Origin: JAVBWI01 sp036677445
GTDB taxonomy: Bacteria; Bacillota; Clostridia; Christensenellales; CAG-138
DNA: 64,000 nt
NCBI GenBank assembly: GCA_036677445.1
Contig: JAVBWI010000004.1
Location: 62,001 to 126,000, forward strand
Reading direction: 5' to 3'
In this document: piece after piece, positions 17,239 to 25,012 of the stretch
How positions within the stretch are numbered: the stretch's first letter is position 1
Layout of the letters: each line of letters starts with the position of its first letter
Notes under the pieces: generated by a model
Seen by the model: only the letters and a program-made list of their open reading frames with translations
What the model was told of the DNA's origin: nothing
Database searches by the model: none
Made by a program: the position numbers and the translations under genes

Positions 17239-17499
17239 GTAAGAGGTATTCCTGCAGGACGACGGGAGCCCCGGAGCGACGACGGCGCCCCTGCGGGCAG
17301 CAAACCGCTTGGTACATCAGCTTTTGCAGCCGGGTTTACCGTTTCGGGTAGGCCCGGCTATCTTTTGTAAATCACCGCTCCCCCAAAATATCCGGATAAC
17401 ATCGGTATATTTGCCATGCCCAAACAGCAGACAAGCACTTTTTCATAGGACAATCTGAAAAAGCATATGGATAATCATGCCCGCATAAAGGGGGAGCCC

Positions 17500-17769
17500 A
17501 TGGTTATGATCACGATACAGCAATTGGACGCTATGCAAAACGTAGATATTCGCTCGACAGATAAAAACAAGCTTGTAGATGTACAGGGCTTTCAATTCGA
17601 TAACAGCCTTTCCAAACGGGAACGCATAGAGAAAATCATTGAAAGGATGAAAAATCCCTACTGCTTCCGTTATGGCGACTTAGGCGTTAAGGTAGAGTTT
17701 ACCGACGGAGGCCCGGCGCTTGGCGATCTGCTCACGGATTTCTTTCTCCGCAAGAAAAGCGGTCTGTAA
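17500..17769 (+). CDS. DUF6870-like small protein next to the recombinase
   Basis: 89 aa from ATG 17500 (MVMITIQQLDAMQNVDIRS...), with AAGGGGGAG just upstream; the ATG at 17506 is an equally good start. Short proteins beginning MITxxQLxAMxxVDIRTVD and ending with a conserved NPYCFRYGDLGVKVEF-type segment are common beside recombinases in clostridial mobile elements. I place it in the DUF6870 type from memory, not from a search. Function unknown. Its position before the recombinase makes it one candidate for a directionality or accessory factor. The recombinase promoter begins 27 bases after its stop. Confidence 0.6.
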   Translation: MVMITIQQLDAMQNVDIRSTDKNKLVDVQGFQFDNSLSKRERIEKIIERMKNPYCFRYGDLGVKVEFTDGGPALGDLLTDFFLRKKSGL

Positions 17770-17795
17770 CCTCCTTCCCCAATCCGGCAACAACA

Positions 17796-17824
17796 TTGTT
17801 CGCCTTGCGCCTGAACGGTATAAT
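17796..17824 (+). promoter_or_regulatory. Promoter of the recombinase gene
   Basis: TTGTTC (17796-17801), 17 bp, perfect TATAAT (17819-17824), 31 bp before the recombinase start. It looks like a vegetative sigma-A promoter, not a mother-cell sigma-E or sigma-K promoter, which matters for when excision could occur. Confidence 0.6.
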
Positions 17825-17854
17825 TCGGGCATAAGCAACAGGAAAGGAGGACAT

Positions 17855-19525
17855 ATGGCAAGGCCGAAGACCCGATATGAAATCATGCCAAAAACGAATA
17901 AACGCAAGGTTTGGTATGTAGCGTTTTATATCCGGCTTTCCCGCGAGGATTCGCGGGGAAACGACGAATCCGAGAGCGTTCACAATCAGCGGCTTATCTT
18001 AACAGACTGGCTGAACAATCAGTTCGACGATGACAAATATGTGTTTATCGATGAATATATCGACGACGGCGTGAGCGGCACAACCGACGACGAGCGCCCG
18101 GCGTTTCAAAGAATGCTTCGGGCCATAAAGGCAGGAAGGGTAAATTGCGTCGTAGTCAAAAATCTGGCCCGCAGCTTCAGAAACCACGCCGACCAAGGTT
18201 ACTATCTGGAAGATTGGTTTGTTATTCATCAGGTACGGTTCATATCTCTCTATCAACAGCCGGTTGATACCTATAAAGACCCGCACGGCGCAATGAACAT
18301 CGGCGTTCCCGTGCAGGGCGTTCTAAACGAAAGCCATGCAAAGGACACATCCGAAAACGTGCGCAAGGTCTTTGACAAGAAACGGGAAAAGGGCCTGCAT
18401 ATCGGCTCGTTCGCCGCTTATGGGTATAAAAAAGACCCGGAGGATAAAAACGCACTTGTAATTGACGAGGAAGCCGCCGAAGTAGTGCGGGACATCTACA
18501 CATGGTTTTTGGACGGAATGAGCAAAAGCGCCATTGTGCGGACACTGAACGAACGCGGTGTGCTGTGCCCCTCCCTGTATAAACGGAGCAAGGGCATGAA
18601 GTATAAGAACCCTCATGCCGAGAATAAGCCGCTGTGGAACGCAAAGACGGTCACGGAAATGCTGAAAAACCGTCTCTATGTCGGGGATATGGTACAGGGC
18701 CGATACAGGGTAAGAAGCTATAAAATCCATATTCAGGACGTTGTTCCCGAAGATGAATGGTTTATCGTGGAAAATACACATGAGCCGATCATAAGCCGGA
18801 GTCTGTTTGCAAAAGCACAGGAGCTTCTAAAGCGTGACACGCGCACGGCTCCCGGAAAAAAGAAGCTCTATCTGTTCAGCGGTTTCCTGCGGTGTGCCGA
18901 TTGCGGCAAGTCAATGTGCAGGAGTGAGGTCAAAGGTACGGTTTACTACTTCTGCCGCACTTACAAGGAGCAGTCCAAAGCCGTTTGTACAAGGCACTCC
19001 ATCAAGCACAATATTCTGGAAGCGGCGGTTTTGTACGTTCTTCAACAGCAGGTGTATGTAGCCAACGCTTACTCCAATGTTATTTCCCGCATCAACAAGG
19101 CGCCGCTGAAAAAGAACCAATCCGATCGGCTTGACGGTCTAATAGCCGCAAAGGAAAAGGAACTTGCCAAAGTCACGCATTACAAGCAGTCGCTCTATCA
19201 GGACTGGAAGGACGGAAACCTTACCCATAAGGATTACCGCCAAATGTACGAGGATTATGAGCGGCAGATTAAGGACATCAACGCCGCTATCGGAAATCTG
19301 ACGGCGGAGCGGACAGAGCTTAAAAAGGGGGTTGATACGGAAAATCCCTTTTTAACGGCTTACAGGAAGTATGAAAGCATCGACAAACTGACGCGAGACA
19401 TTTTGATTGAGCTGGTTGACCACATCAAGGTGTTTGAAAACGGCAGCATCAGCGTCAAGCTGAAGCACAGCGATGATATACGCCGAATTCAGGAAAAAGT
19501 CAACACCCAATCAGAGGCGGGATAA
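17855..19525 (+). CDS. Large serine recombinase (TnpX/TndX-type)
   Basis: 556 aa. The N-terminal resolvase domain starts with VAFYIRLSRED; S29 is the expected catalytic serine, with R27 beside it. YIDDGVSGTTDDERPAFQRML and VVVKNLARSFRNHADQGYYLE supply the other conserved active-site residues. A Recombinase domain (GVLNESHAKDTSENVRKVFDKKREKG...) is followed by a zinc ribbon (CADCGKSMCR ... YYFCRTYKEQSKAVC) and a C-terminal coiled coil (KEKELAKVTHYKQSLYQDW). It cuts and rejoins two att sites through a phosphoserine link. The start is ATG 17855, with AAAGGAGG 4 bases upstream; the longer frame from 17720 lacks a site. It is intact, so excision of the element is plausible. Confidence 0.92.
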   Translation: MARPKTRYEIMPKTNKRKVWYVAFYIRLSREDSRGNDESESVHNQRLILTDWLNNQFDDDKYVFIDEYIDDGVSGTTDDERPAFQRMLRAIKAGRVNCVVVKNLARSFRNHADQGYYLEDWFVIHQVRFISLYQQPVDTYKDPHGAMNIGVPVQGVLNESHAKDTSENVRKVFDKKREKGLHIGSFAAYGYKKDPEDKNALVIDEEAAEVVRDIYTWFLDGMSKSAIVRTLNERGVLCPSLYKRSKGMKYKNPHAENKPLWNAKTVTEMLKNRLYVGDMVQGRYRVRSYKIHIQDVVPEDEWFIVENTHEPIISRSLFAKAQELLKRDTRTAPGKKKLYLFSGFLRCADCGKSMCRSEVKGTVYYFCRTYKEQSKAVCTRHSIKHNILEAAVLYVLQQQVYVANAYSNVISRINKAPLKKNQSDRLDGLIAAKEKELAKVTHYKQSLYQDWKDGNLTHKDYRQMYEDYERQIKDINAAIGNLTAERTELKKGVDTENPFLTAYRKYESIDKLTRDILIELVDHIKVFENGSISVKLKHSDDIRRIQEKVNTQSEAG

Positions 19526-19535
19526 ACCCCGCCAA

Positions 19536-19582
19536 TTAAAAGGCAGTTTGTTTTCTTAATACGAACGGCCCGACCGGTCCGA
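19536..19582 (+). other. attR candidate
   Basis: The element arm GGCAGTTTGTTTTCTTA (P arm) joins the collagen half-site ACGAACGGCCCGACC (B' arm). TTA at 19556-19558 matches 7766-7768 at the left end. B and B' together contain the inverted repeat CGGGCC/GGCCCG, a reasonable attB. Confidence 0.7.
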
Positions 19583-20331
19583 CTGGCCCCACCGGCGATA
19601 CCGGACCTACAGGTCCTACCGGCGACACAGGCCCGACCGGGCCCACTGGCGACACCGGACCGACCGGTCCCACTGGCGATACGGGCCCCACCGGACCCAC
19701 CGGCGATACGGGCCCGACCGGTCCCACTGGCGATACGGGCCCCACCGGACCCACTGGCGACACAGGTCCCACCGGCCCCACCGGAGACACCGGACCCACA
19801 GGCCCTACCGGCGATATCGGCCCTGCCGGCGCAGGCGCGATCATCCCCTTCTCTTCGGGAGACCCCATCGCGGTTACTACAGTCGCACTCGGTTTGGTGG
19901 GTTTGCCCGCGTTTGTCGCCTTCGGCGATTCCATTCAGTCACCGGTGGTACTCGCTCCAACAATAGATTTAAGCACTTTGACAAACTATGCGTTCTCGGT
20001 GCCGAGGGACGGTACCATTACTTCGTTCGCGGCGTTTTTAAGCATAACCGCGGCGCTCGGTTTGGTTGGCTCGACCGTGACTGTCACGGCGCAGATGTAT
20101 AGCTCAACGACACCCGACAACACCTTTTCACCAATAGCGGGTGTCTCCGTTGATTTCACGCTCACAGGTGCTATCGTGATCGGCGATATATTCAACGACA
20201 TTGTTACCGGCCTGGCCGTGCCTGTAGCGGCTGAAGATCGCCTGCTGCTGGTTGTGAGCGCAACGGCTGCCGGTATATCCCTAATCAACACGGTAGCGGG
20301 ATTTTTGAGCGCGGGGCTCTCTATCGATTAA
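19559..20331 (+). pseudogene. Collagen-like protein, 3' part, without a start
   Basis: Open frame from 19540 with no usable start before the collagen repeat. It reads NTNGPTGPTGPTGDT..., about 29 Gly-X-Y triplets in the 27-base GPTGPTGDT pattern of the 5' part at 7204. From GPAGAGAIIPFSSGDP on, it continues into a C-terminal beta-rich domain resembling the exosporium BclB C-terminal domain (VALGLVGLPAFVAFGDS ... SLINTVAGFLSAGLSID). Joining 7768 to 19559 gives GPTGPV-NTN-GPTGPT in one frame, so the complete product would be roughly 445 residues. As the DNA stands, this half cannot be translated from its own start. Confidence 0.85.
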
Positions 20332-20351
20332 GAAAAAACCTGATGCATATC

Positions 20352-20378
20352 GGGGCGCCAGCGCCATGCCGGCGCCCC
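20352..20378. terminator. GC-rich hairpin after the split collagen gene
   Basis: GGGGCGCC (20352-20359) pairs with GGCGCCCC (20371-20378). There is no T-run, so on the plus strand it may stabilise or pause the transcript rather than end it, leaving the glycosyltransferase genes co-transcribed. Confidence 0.4.
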
Positions 20379-20417
20379 AAAACAAATATATCTTATTCCG
20401 AAAGGCTGGTGCCATTT

Positions 20418-21518
20418 TTGAATACATACAAAATCTGTGTTTATGCAATATGCAAAAACGAAGAACGTTTTGTGGACCGGTGGATGGATGCCGTATCTGA
20501 AGCGGATATGGTGGTGGTAGCCGATACAGGTTCTACCGACGGCACGGTTGACAAGCTGCGTGCAAGAGGAGCCCACGTATATAACGAAAGCGTCGTCCCG
20601 TGGCGTTTTGATGAAGCGCGTAACCGCGCGCTATCCCATATCCCGGAAGATGTGGACATCTGCGTTTCCAATGACCTTGACGAGGTGTTCGAAGCCGGCT
20701 GGCGGCAAAAGCTGGAAGCCGTGTGGCGGCCGGAATACACGCGCGCACGGTATATGTTCGCATGGAGCCATGACCAGAACGGCAATATTACCAAGCAGTA
20801 TCCCATGGAAAAGATTCACCGCCGCCAGGGGTACAAATGGGTGCACCCCGTACACGAGGTACTGGCTTTTGACGGTACGGAAAACACGGTATGGATACCG
20901 GATTTCGTACTGCATCATTACCCGGATAACAATAAGCCAAGAAGCCAGTATCTGCCCCTGCTGGAGCTTTCGGCCAAAGAAAATCCGCAGGATGACAGGG
21001 TGCGTTTCTGGCTTGGGCGGGAATTGATGTACTACAAAAGCTATGACGCCTGTATCCAGACACTGACGCAATACCTGAAGCTGCCCACCGCGGTTTGGCC
21101 CGAAGAACGCAGTGCAGCCATGCGGTTTATCGCAAGCTGCTATGAACAAAAGCAGGACCTGGTAAACGCCCGCAAATGGCTTTGGCAAAGCATCGCACAA
21201 TGCCCGCATGTGCGCGAGCCATACCTTGCAATGGTACAAATGGGTTACCGCAGCGGCGACTGGCCGCTTGTCGCCATGATGGTCAGTGAAGCGCTCAAAA
21301 TTACGCATCCGTCGGGCAGTTACCTGACCGAACCGGCAGCCTGGGGATATGCGTTCTATGATTACGGTGCAATCGCATGTTATCGGCTGGAGCAATACGA
21401 AACCGCGCTGCAGCACGCGCATGAAGCCTGCAGGCTGAACCCGCAGGACGGGCGGTTAAAGCGCAATCTTGAACTTATCGAACAAAAGATATCCGAAACC
21501 GCCTTATCCAAAGCATGA
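20418..21518 (+). CDS. Glycosyltransferase family 2 with TPR-like C-terminus (first of two)
   Basis: 366 aa. The N-terminal half is a GT-A fold with the nucleotide-sugar motif VVADTGSTDGTVDKL and the metal motif NDLDEVF (a DxD variant). The C-terminal half (from about 190) is helical and TPR-like (YLPLLELSAKENPQDDRVRFWLGRE, ALQHAHEACRLNPQDGRLKRN). I chose TTG 20418 because it makes the protein the same length as its neighbour and aligns the start before ICVYAICKNEE; GTG 20409 is possible. It lies directly after the split collagen gene and pairs with a second copy 15 bp downstream. A likely role is adding sugars to the collagen threonines, by analogy with exosporium glycoproteins; this is inference. 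Confidence 0.8.
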   Translation: MNTYKICVYAICKNEERFVDRWMDAVSEADMVVVADTGSTDGTVDKLRARGAHVYNESVVPWRFDEARNRALSHIPEDVDICVSNDLDEVFEAGWRQKLEAVWRPEYTRARYMFAWSHDQNGNITKQYPMEKIHRRQGYKWVHPVHEVLAFDGTENTVWIPDFVLHHYPDNNKPRSQYLPLLELSAKENPQDDRVRFWLGRELMYYKSYDACIQTLTQYLKLPTAVWPEERSAAMRFIASCYEQKQDLVNARKWLWQSIAQCPHVREPYLAMVQMGYRSGDWPLVAMMVSEALKITHPSGSYLTEPAAWGYAFYDYGAIACYRLEQYETALQHAHEACRLNPQDGRLKRNLELIEQKISETALSKA

Positions 21519-21533
21519 GGGGGATGCAAAGCA

Positions 21534-22634
21534 ATGCAGTATCGGATATGCGTTTATGCCATCTGTAAAAACGAAGAACAGTTTGTGGACCGCTGGATGG
21601 ATTCCATGCAGGAAGCGGATTTGATCGTGGTGACGGATACCGGTTCTACCGACGGCACCGTACGGCGTCTGGAAGAGCGCGGCGCGGTAGTGTATACGGA
21701 TATCGTAAAGCCGTGGCGGTTCGATGTCGCACGCAACGTTTCCCTTTCACATGTGCCCGACGATATCGACATCTGCGTGTGTACAGACCTTGACGAAGTG
21801 CTCAGCCCCGGCTGGCGAAAGTTATTGGAGTCCGTATGGACGCCGGACGCCACAATGGGCAATTACCTGTATAACTGGAGCCACAAACCGGACGGCACGC
21901 CGGATGTACAGTTCAATTACTTCAAAGTGCACGCGCGGCACAGCTACAGGTGGGTTCACCCCGTACATGAATGCCTCATGTACATCGGCACACAGCCTGA
22001 AAAAAAAGTATATATTTCCGGTATGGTACTTGACCATTTTCCGGATGACGCCAAGTCGCGCGGCTCGTATCTCCCGCTTTTGGAACTGGCGGTACAGGAG
22101 ACCCCGCAAAATGACCGGATGGCATATTATTTGGGCCGCGAATACTTCTTTAAGGGAATGTGGACGGATAGCGTCAAAACGCTTGAACAATATCTTCTCC
22201 TGCCCACCGCCACCTGGCCGGAGGAACGCGGCGCCGCAATGCGGCTGATCGCCCGTTGTCTTGAAAAACTCGGCAAAACCGCGGACGCCTGTTGCTGGTT
22301 TTACCGCGCAATCGCCGAGACGCCGCATATGCGCGAACCCTATGTGGAATGCGCGCGGTTGGCATATGCACACGCAAACTGGCCGACGGCGCTATGCATG
22401 TGCGAAACCGCGTTGCGCATACAACAAAAGTCCTCCGTGTATGTTAACCAGGGATATGCATGGGATTATACCCCGCACGACCTGTGTGCGATCGCATGTT
22501 ACCGTTTGGGGATGTATGCGCGCGCATACACGCATGCGAAAAGTGCGCTTGCATTTAATCCCGATGACGCGCGTTTAAACAACAACCTGCGCTTGATTGA
22601 GGAGCGCCTGCAAGCTACAAAAGCCATTGTCTGA
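21534..22634 (+). CDS. Glycosyltransferase family 2 with TPR-like C-terminus (second of two)
   Basis: 366 aa, a tandem paralogue of the preceding gene, with the same motifs: VVTDTGSTDGTVRRL and TDLDEVL. The TPR-like tail is also kept (YLPLLELAVQETPQNDRMAYYLGRE). GAGGGGGATG lies about 9 bases before ATG 21534, and only 15 bases separate the two genes, so they are co-transcribed. Divergence between the copies is substantial, which suggests different acceptor or donor specificity rather than a recent duplication. Proteins of this build commonly glycosylate surface proteins in Clostridia and Bacilli. The donor sugar cannot be read from the sequence. Confidence 0.8.
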   Translation: MQYRICVYAICKNEEQFVDRWMDSMQEADLIVVTDTGSTDGTVRRLEERGAVVYTDIVKPWRFDVARNVSLSHVPDDIDICVCTDLDEVLSPGWRKLLESVWTPDATMGNYLYNWSHKPDGTPDVQFNYFKVHARHSYRWVHPVHECLMYIGTQPEKKVYISGMVLDHFPDDAKSRGSYLPLLELAVQETPQNDRMAYYLGREYFFKGMWTDSVKTLEQYLLLPTATWPEERGAAMRLIARCLEKLGKTADACCWFYRAIAETPHMREPYVECARLAYAHANWPTALCMCETALRIQQKSSVYVNQGYAWDYTPHDLCAIACYRLGMYARAYTHAKSALAFNPDDARLNNNLRLIEERLQATKAIV

Positions 22635-22669
22635 TTTTCTCATACAACGCCTTCCTGTAAAATAGCCGC

Positions 22670-22707
22670 CTGCCGCGCGAACATTCCACTGCGGGCGGCA
22701 GTTTCTT
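22670..22707 (+). terminator. Terminator after the glycosyltransferases
   Basis: A stem of about 10 bp with one mismatch (22670-22679 with 22692-22701) followed by TTTCTT. It lies between convergent operons. Confidence 0.5.
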
Positions 22708-22733
22708 ACGCTCCCGCGGGTACGCGGCAACCT

Positions 22734-23735
22734 CTAGCAGATGCGGGGAATCATTTGGTTTTGCAGCATGGTCAGCATCCTTTGCCCGCCGATATGCGTT
22801 TTGAGCCGCACAATGCCCTCCCCCCTCCCGCATACGCTTCCGATCACATACGCATCGCTTGCGTTCTCGCGCAGTTTATCGCAAATGTGTTGCGCATATC
22901 CCGCTTGGACGAATAGGATCATTCTTCCCTCGCTTGCGAAATAGAGCGGATCGGTGCCCAGCATCCGGTGCAGGGCGCGCACCGGGGCGCGAATGGGGAT
23001 GCTGTCCTCTTCCAGCAATATATCCGCTTCTTCCCGCTCCGCAATCTCGCATAGCGTGGTGGCGATGCCTCCCCTCGTCGGGTCCGTCATGCATTTGATA
23101 TGGCGCAGTTCCTCGCCCAAATGCATAATCACAGCCGAGAGCGGCATGCAATCGCTGTAAAACTCCGCCTGCGCGCTTAGGTCGTGCCGCTCCACAAGTA
23201 TGGCGGTGCCATGCTCGGCAATGGTGCCGGTAAGCAATATTTGGTCTCCTGCCGCAAGCGGCCTTGGTGCATATGGCTCCATCACCATGCCGATGCCGGA
23301 TGTGTTGATATATATCCCGTCCGCGCTGCCCATTTCCACTACCTTTGTGTCGCCGGTCACGATTTTCGCGCCGGATTGCCTGCATGCTTCCCCCATGGAG
23401 CGCACAATCTGTTCCAGCCGGGCGATATCAAACCCATCTTCAATGATAAATCCGGCGCTTAAGTACAGCGGCTGCGCGCCCGCCGCGGCAAGGTCGTTCA
23501 CCGTGCCGCAAACGGCAAGCCTGCCGATATTGCCGCCGTTAAAAAACAGCGGCTTTACAACAAAGCTGTCCGTCGTGTATGCCAGTTGCCCGCCGCCCGC
23601 CGGGAAAACCGCGGCGTCCCGGCTGTTGATAAGCAAATCGTTCTCAAAATGCCGGTAGAACAGGTCGCGGATGAGCAAGCCTGTCTGCCTGCCGCCGTCG
23701 CCATGGCGCATTTGTATGCTCGTCATACGCTCCAC
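22734..23735 (-). CDS. hypE: Hydrogenase maturation protein HypE
   Basis: 333 aa. HypE dehydrates an S-carboxamide on its own C-terminal cysteine to a thiocyanate, the source of the CN ligands of the NiFe site. The diagnostic C-terminus PRIC is present. The AIR-synthase-like fold shows in TGDTKVVEMGSADGIYINTSGIG and DPTRGGIATTLCEIAE. The last gene of the minus-strand hydrogenase operon; its start overlaps the end of hypD by 13 bases (a start at the second ATG, 23726, would give a 4-base overlap). Confidence 0.95.
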   Translation of the reverse strand: MERMTSIQMRHGDGGRQTGLLIRDLFYRHFENDLLINSRDAAVFPAGGGQLAYTTDSFVVKPLFFNGGNIGRLAVCGTVNDLAAAGAQPLYLSAGFIIEDGFDIARLEQIVRSMGEACRQSGAKIVTGDTKVVEMGSADGIYINTSGIGMVMEPYAPRPLAAGDQILLTGTIAEHGTAILVERHDLSAQAEFYSDCMPLSAVIMHLGEELRHIKCMTDPTRGGIATTLCEIAEREEADILLEEDSIPIRAPVRALHRMLGTDPLYFASEGRMILFVQAGYAQHICDKLRENASDAYVIGSVCGRGEGIVRLKTHIGGQRMLTMLQNQMIPRIC

Positions 23736-24796
23736 CTTCCGCTCATTTCCTTATAATATGCCGCGCAGGAACCCTCTGAGGAGACCATGCAGGGACCGAT
23801 TGGTTTTTCCGGCGTGCAGGCTGCGCCAAACGCCGGGCATTGCGGTGGCTCACGCACGCCAAGCAGTATCTCGCCGCAGGCGCAGCATACCGCCGGTTCC
23901 GTATCAGGCAGCACGATATCAAACCGTTTGACGGCGTCAAAGCGCCCGTATTCCCCACGAATGCCATATGCGGAGCTGGGTACGCAGCCTATGCCGCGCC
24001 AGCGCGCATCGGCATGCAGGAAAATTTCCTCTATCAGGTTTTTTGCAAGCAGATTGCCTTCTTCCCGTACACAGCGTTTATAGAGATTGACCAGCCGGAT
24101 GGGCGTCTCCCCTGCCGCCTGGCGTATCAGTTCATGTATCGCGGCAAGGATATCGTCCGCTTCAAACCCGCCGATCACCGCAGGAATGCCGTAGAGCTGT
24201 GTGATAGGCAAAAAGGGCGCCGTGCCCGTCACCGCCGCCACATGGCCCGGGCAAAGGATGCCGTCGATATCGAGCGAGAGCACTCCGAGCATGTGATGCA
24301 ATATAGGTTCCATACGTTTGAGGGCGGTAAAAAAGCAAAGATTCTGTAACCCCATCCTTTGCGTCTGCCGGATAAGCGCCGCAAACAGCGGCGCGGTCGT
24401 CTCAAACCCGACAGCCAGAAAGACAACCTGCTCATTTGGATATGCCTGCGCAAGTTCCAATACCTCCTCGGGTGAAAGAACGACCTTTACAGATCTCCCC
24501 GCAGCTTTTTGTTCGGCGAGGCTGCTTTGTACGCCTCTGACCTTGAGCATATCGCCGAAGGTCGCAAGCATAACGCCCTTTTGTACAAGCAGTCCGATAG
24601 CGGCGTCGATATACCCTGCCTCCGTGACACAGACGGGACAGCCGGGGCCGGAAAGCATGCGGATATTCTTCGGCAGCAGCGAGCGAAGCCCAAACTCGGC
24701 AATCCTGTGCGTATGCGTACCGCATACCTCCATCAGGCGCAGAGGGATTTTGCAGTCTTGGATGTATTTAAGATGTGTTTGCAGTATCGCTTCCAT
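23723..24796 (-). CDS. hypD: Hydrogenase maturation protein HypD
   Basis: 357 aa Fe-S protein of the scaffold on which Fe(CN)2CO is assembled with HypC. The conserved motifs are visible: MEVCGTHTHRIAEFGL near residue 23, SGPGCPVCVT near 70, and the C-terminal cysteine set (AVCCACGEILLGVREPPQCPAFGAACTPEKPIGPCMVSSEGSC, in pieces) that binds the 4Fe-4S cluster. It is three bases from the end of hypC and overlaps hypE, so it is in the operon. Normal length for the family. Confidence 0.95.
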   Translation of the reverse strand: MEAILQTHLKYIQDCKIPLRLMEVCGTHTHRIAEFGLRSLLPKNIRMLSGPGCPVCVTEAGYIDAAIGLLVQKGVMLATFGDMLKVRGVQSSLAEQKAAGRSVKVVLSPEEVLELAQAYPNEQVVFLAVGFETTAPLFAALIRQTQRMGLQNLCFFTALKRMEPILHHMLGVLSLDIDGILCPGHVAAVTGTAPFLPITQLYGIPAVIGGFEADDILAAIHELIRQAAGETPIRLVNLYKRCVREEGNLLAKNLIEEIFLHADARWRGIGCVPSSAYGIRGEYGRFDAVKRFDIVLPDTEPAVCCACGEILLGVREPPQCPAFGAACTPEKPIGPCMVSSEGSCAAYYKEMSGRWSV

Positions 24797-24799
24797 TGC

Positions 24800-25012
24800 T
24801 CAAGTCTCCAAAGGACCGAGCACGTCCCGCAGCACGTCGTATTCTTCCATATCTATTTTCTGAATGGCAAAGCCGGCATGCACCAGCACATATTCCCCCG
24901 GCGCGATGTCCTCTATCAGCTGAATATTGATTTTATAGCGAAACCCCATGGTCTCTACCCACGCATGCTGCGGATCTGTCTCCATTACCATCGCCGGAAC
25001 CGCAAGGCACAT
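24800..25012 (-). CDS. hypC: Hydrogenase maturation chaperone HypC
   Basis: 70 aa. It begins MCLAVPAMV, where Cys2 is the essential residue that carries the Fe(CN)2CO unit to the large subunit. A following beta-barrel with GEYVLVHAGFAIQKID is typical. I chose the ATG at 25012 for this MC start and the GGAGG upstream; the longer frame is not needed. The first 80 bases overlap the 3' end of hypF in another frame, an unusually long overlap. Confidence 0.93.
   Translation of the reverse strand: MCLAVPAMVMETDPQHAWVETMGFRYKINIQLIEDIAPGEYVLVHAGFAIQKIDMEEYDVLRDVLGPLET

Larger units (their letters stand above)
7769..19558 (+). mobile_element. 11.8 kb serine-recombinase element inside a collagen-like gene
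   Basis: The element is bounded by the two halves of one collagen gene. Its right end carries a large serine recombinase gene whose stop codon is 33 bases from the junction, a usual position for such integrases. Its two ends are inverted repeats (left ATTAAGAAAAACTGC; right, read on the minus strand, ATTAAGAAAACAAACTGC), as expected for the P and P' arms of a serine-integrase attP. Cargo: a regulator, decayed membrane gene, regulator remnant, Cys-rich protein, two wall-anchored surface proteins and a DUF6870-like protein. There are no conjugation, replication or phage structural genes, so it could move only by excision and integration or with outside help. Confidence 0.85.

Noticed and set aside
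17796..17824. Mother-cell-specific (sigma-E or sigma-K) promoter for the recombinase
   Set aside because: The visible boxes are of sigma-A type; a sporulation-specific promoter is not supported by the sequence.
7769..19558. Integrative conjugative element or prophage
   Set aside because: No relaxase, type IV secretion, replication or phage structural genes are seen.
19894..20331. Independent 145-aa gene starting inside the collagen C-domain
   Set aside because: The ATG lies inside a domain and continues the collagen frame; no ribosome binding site.
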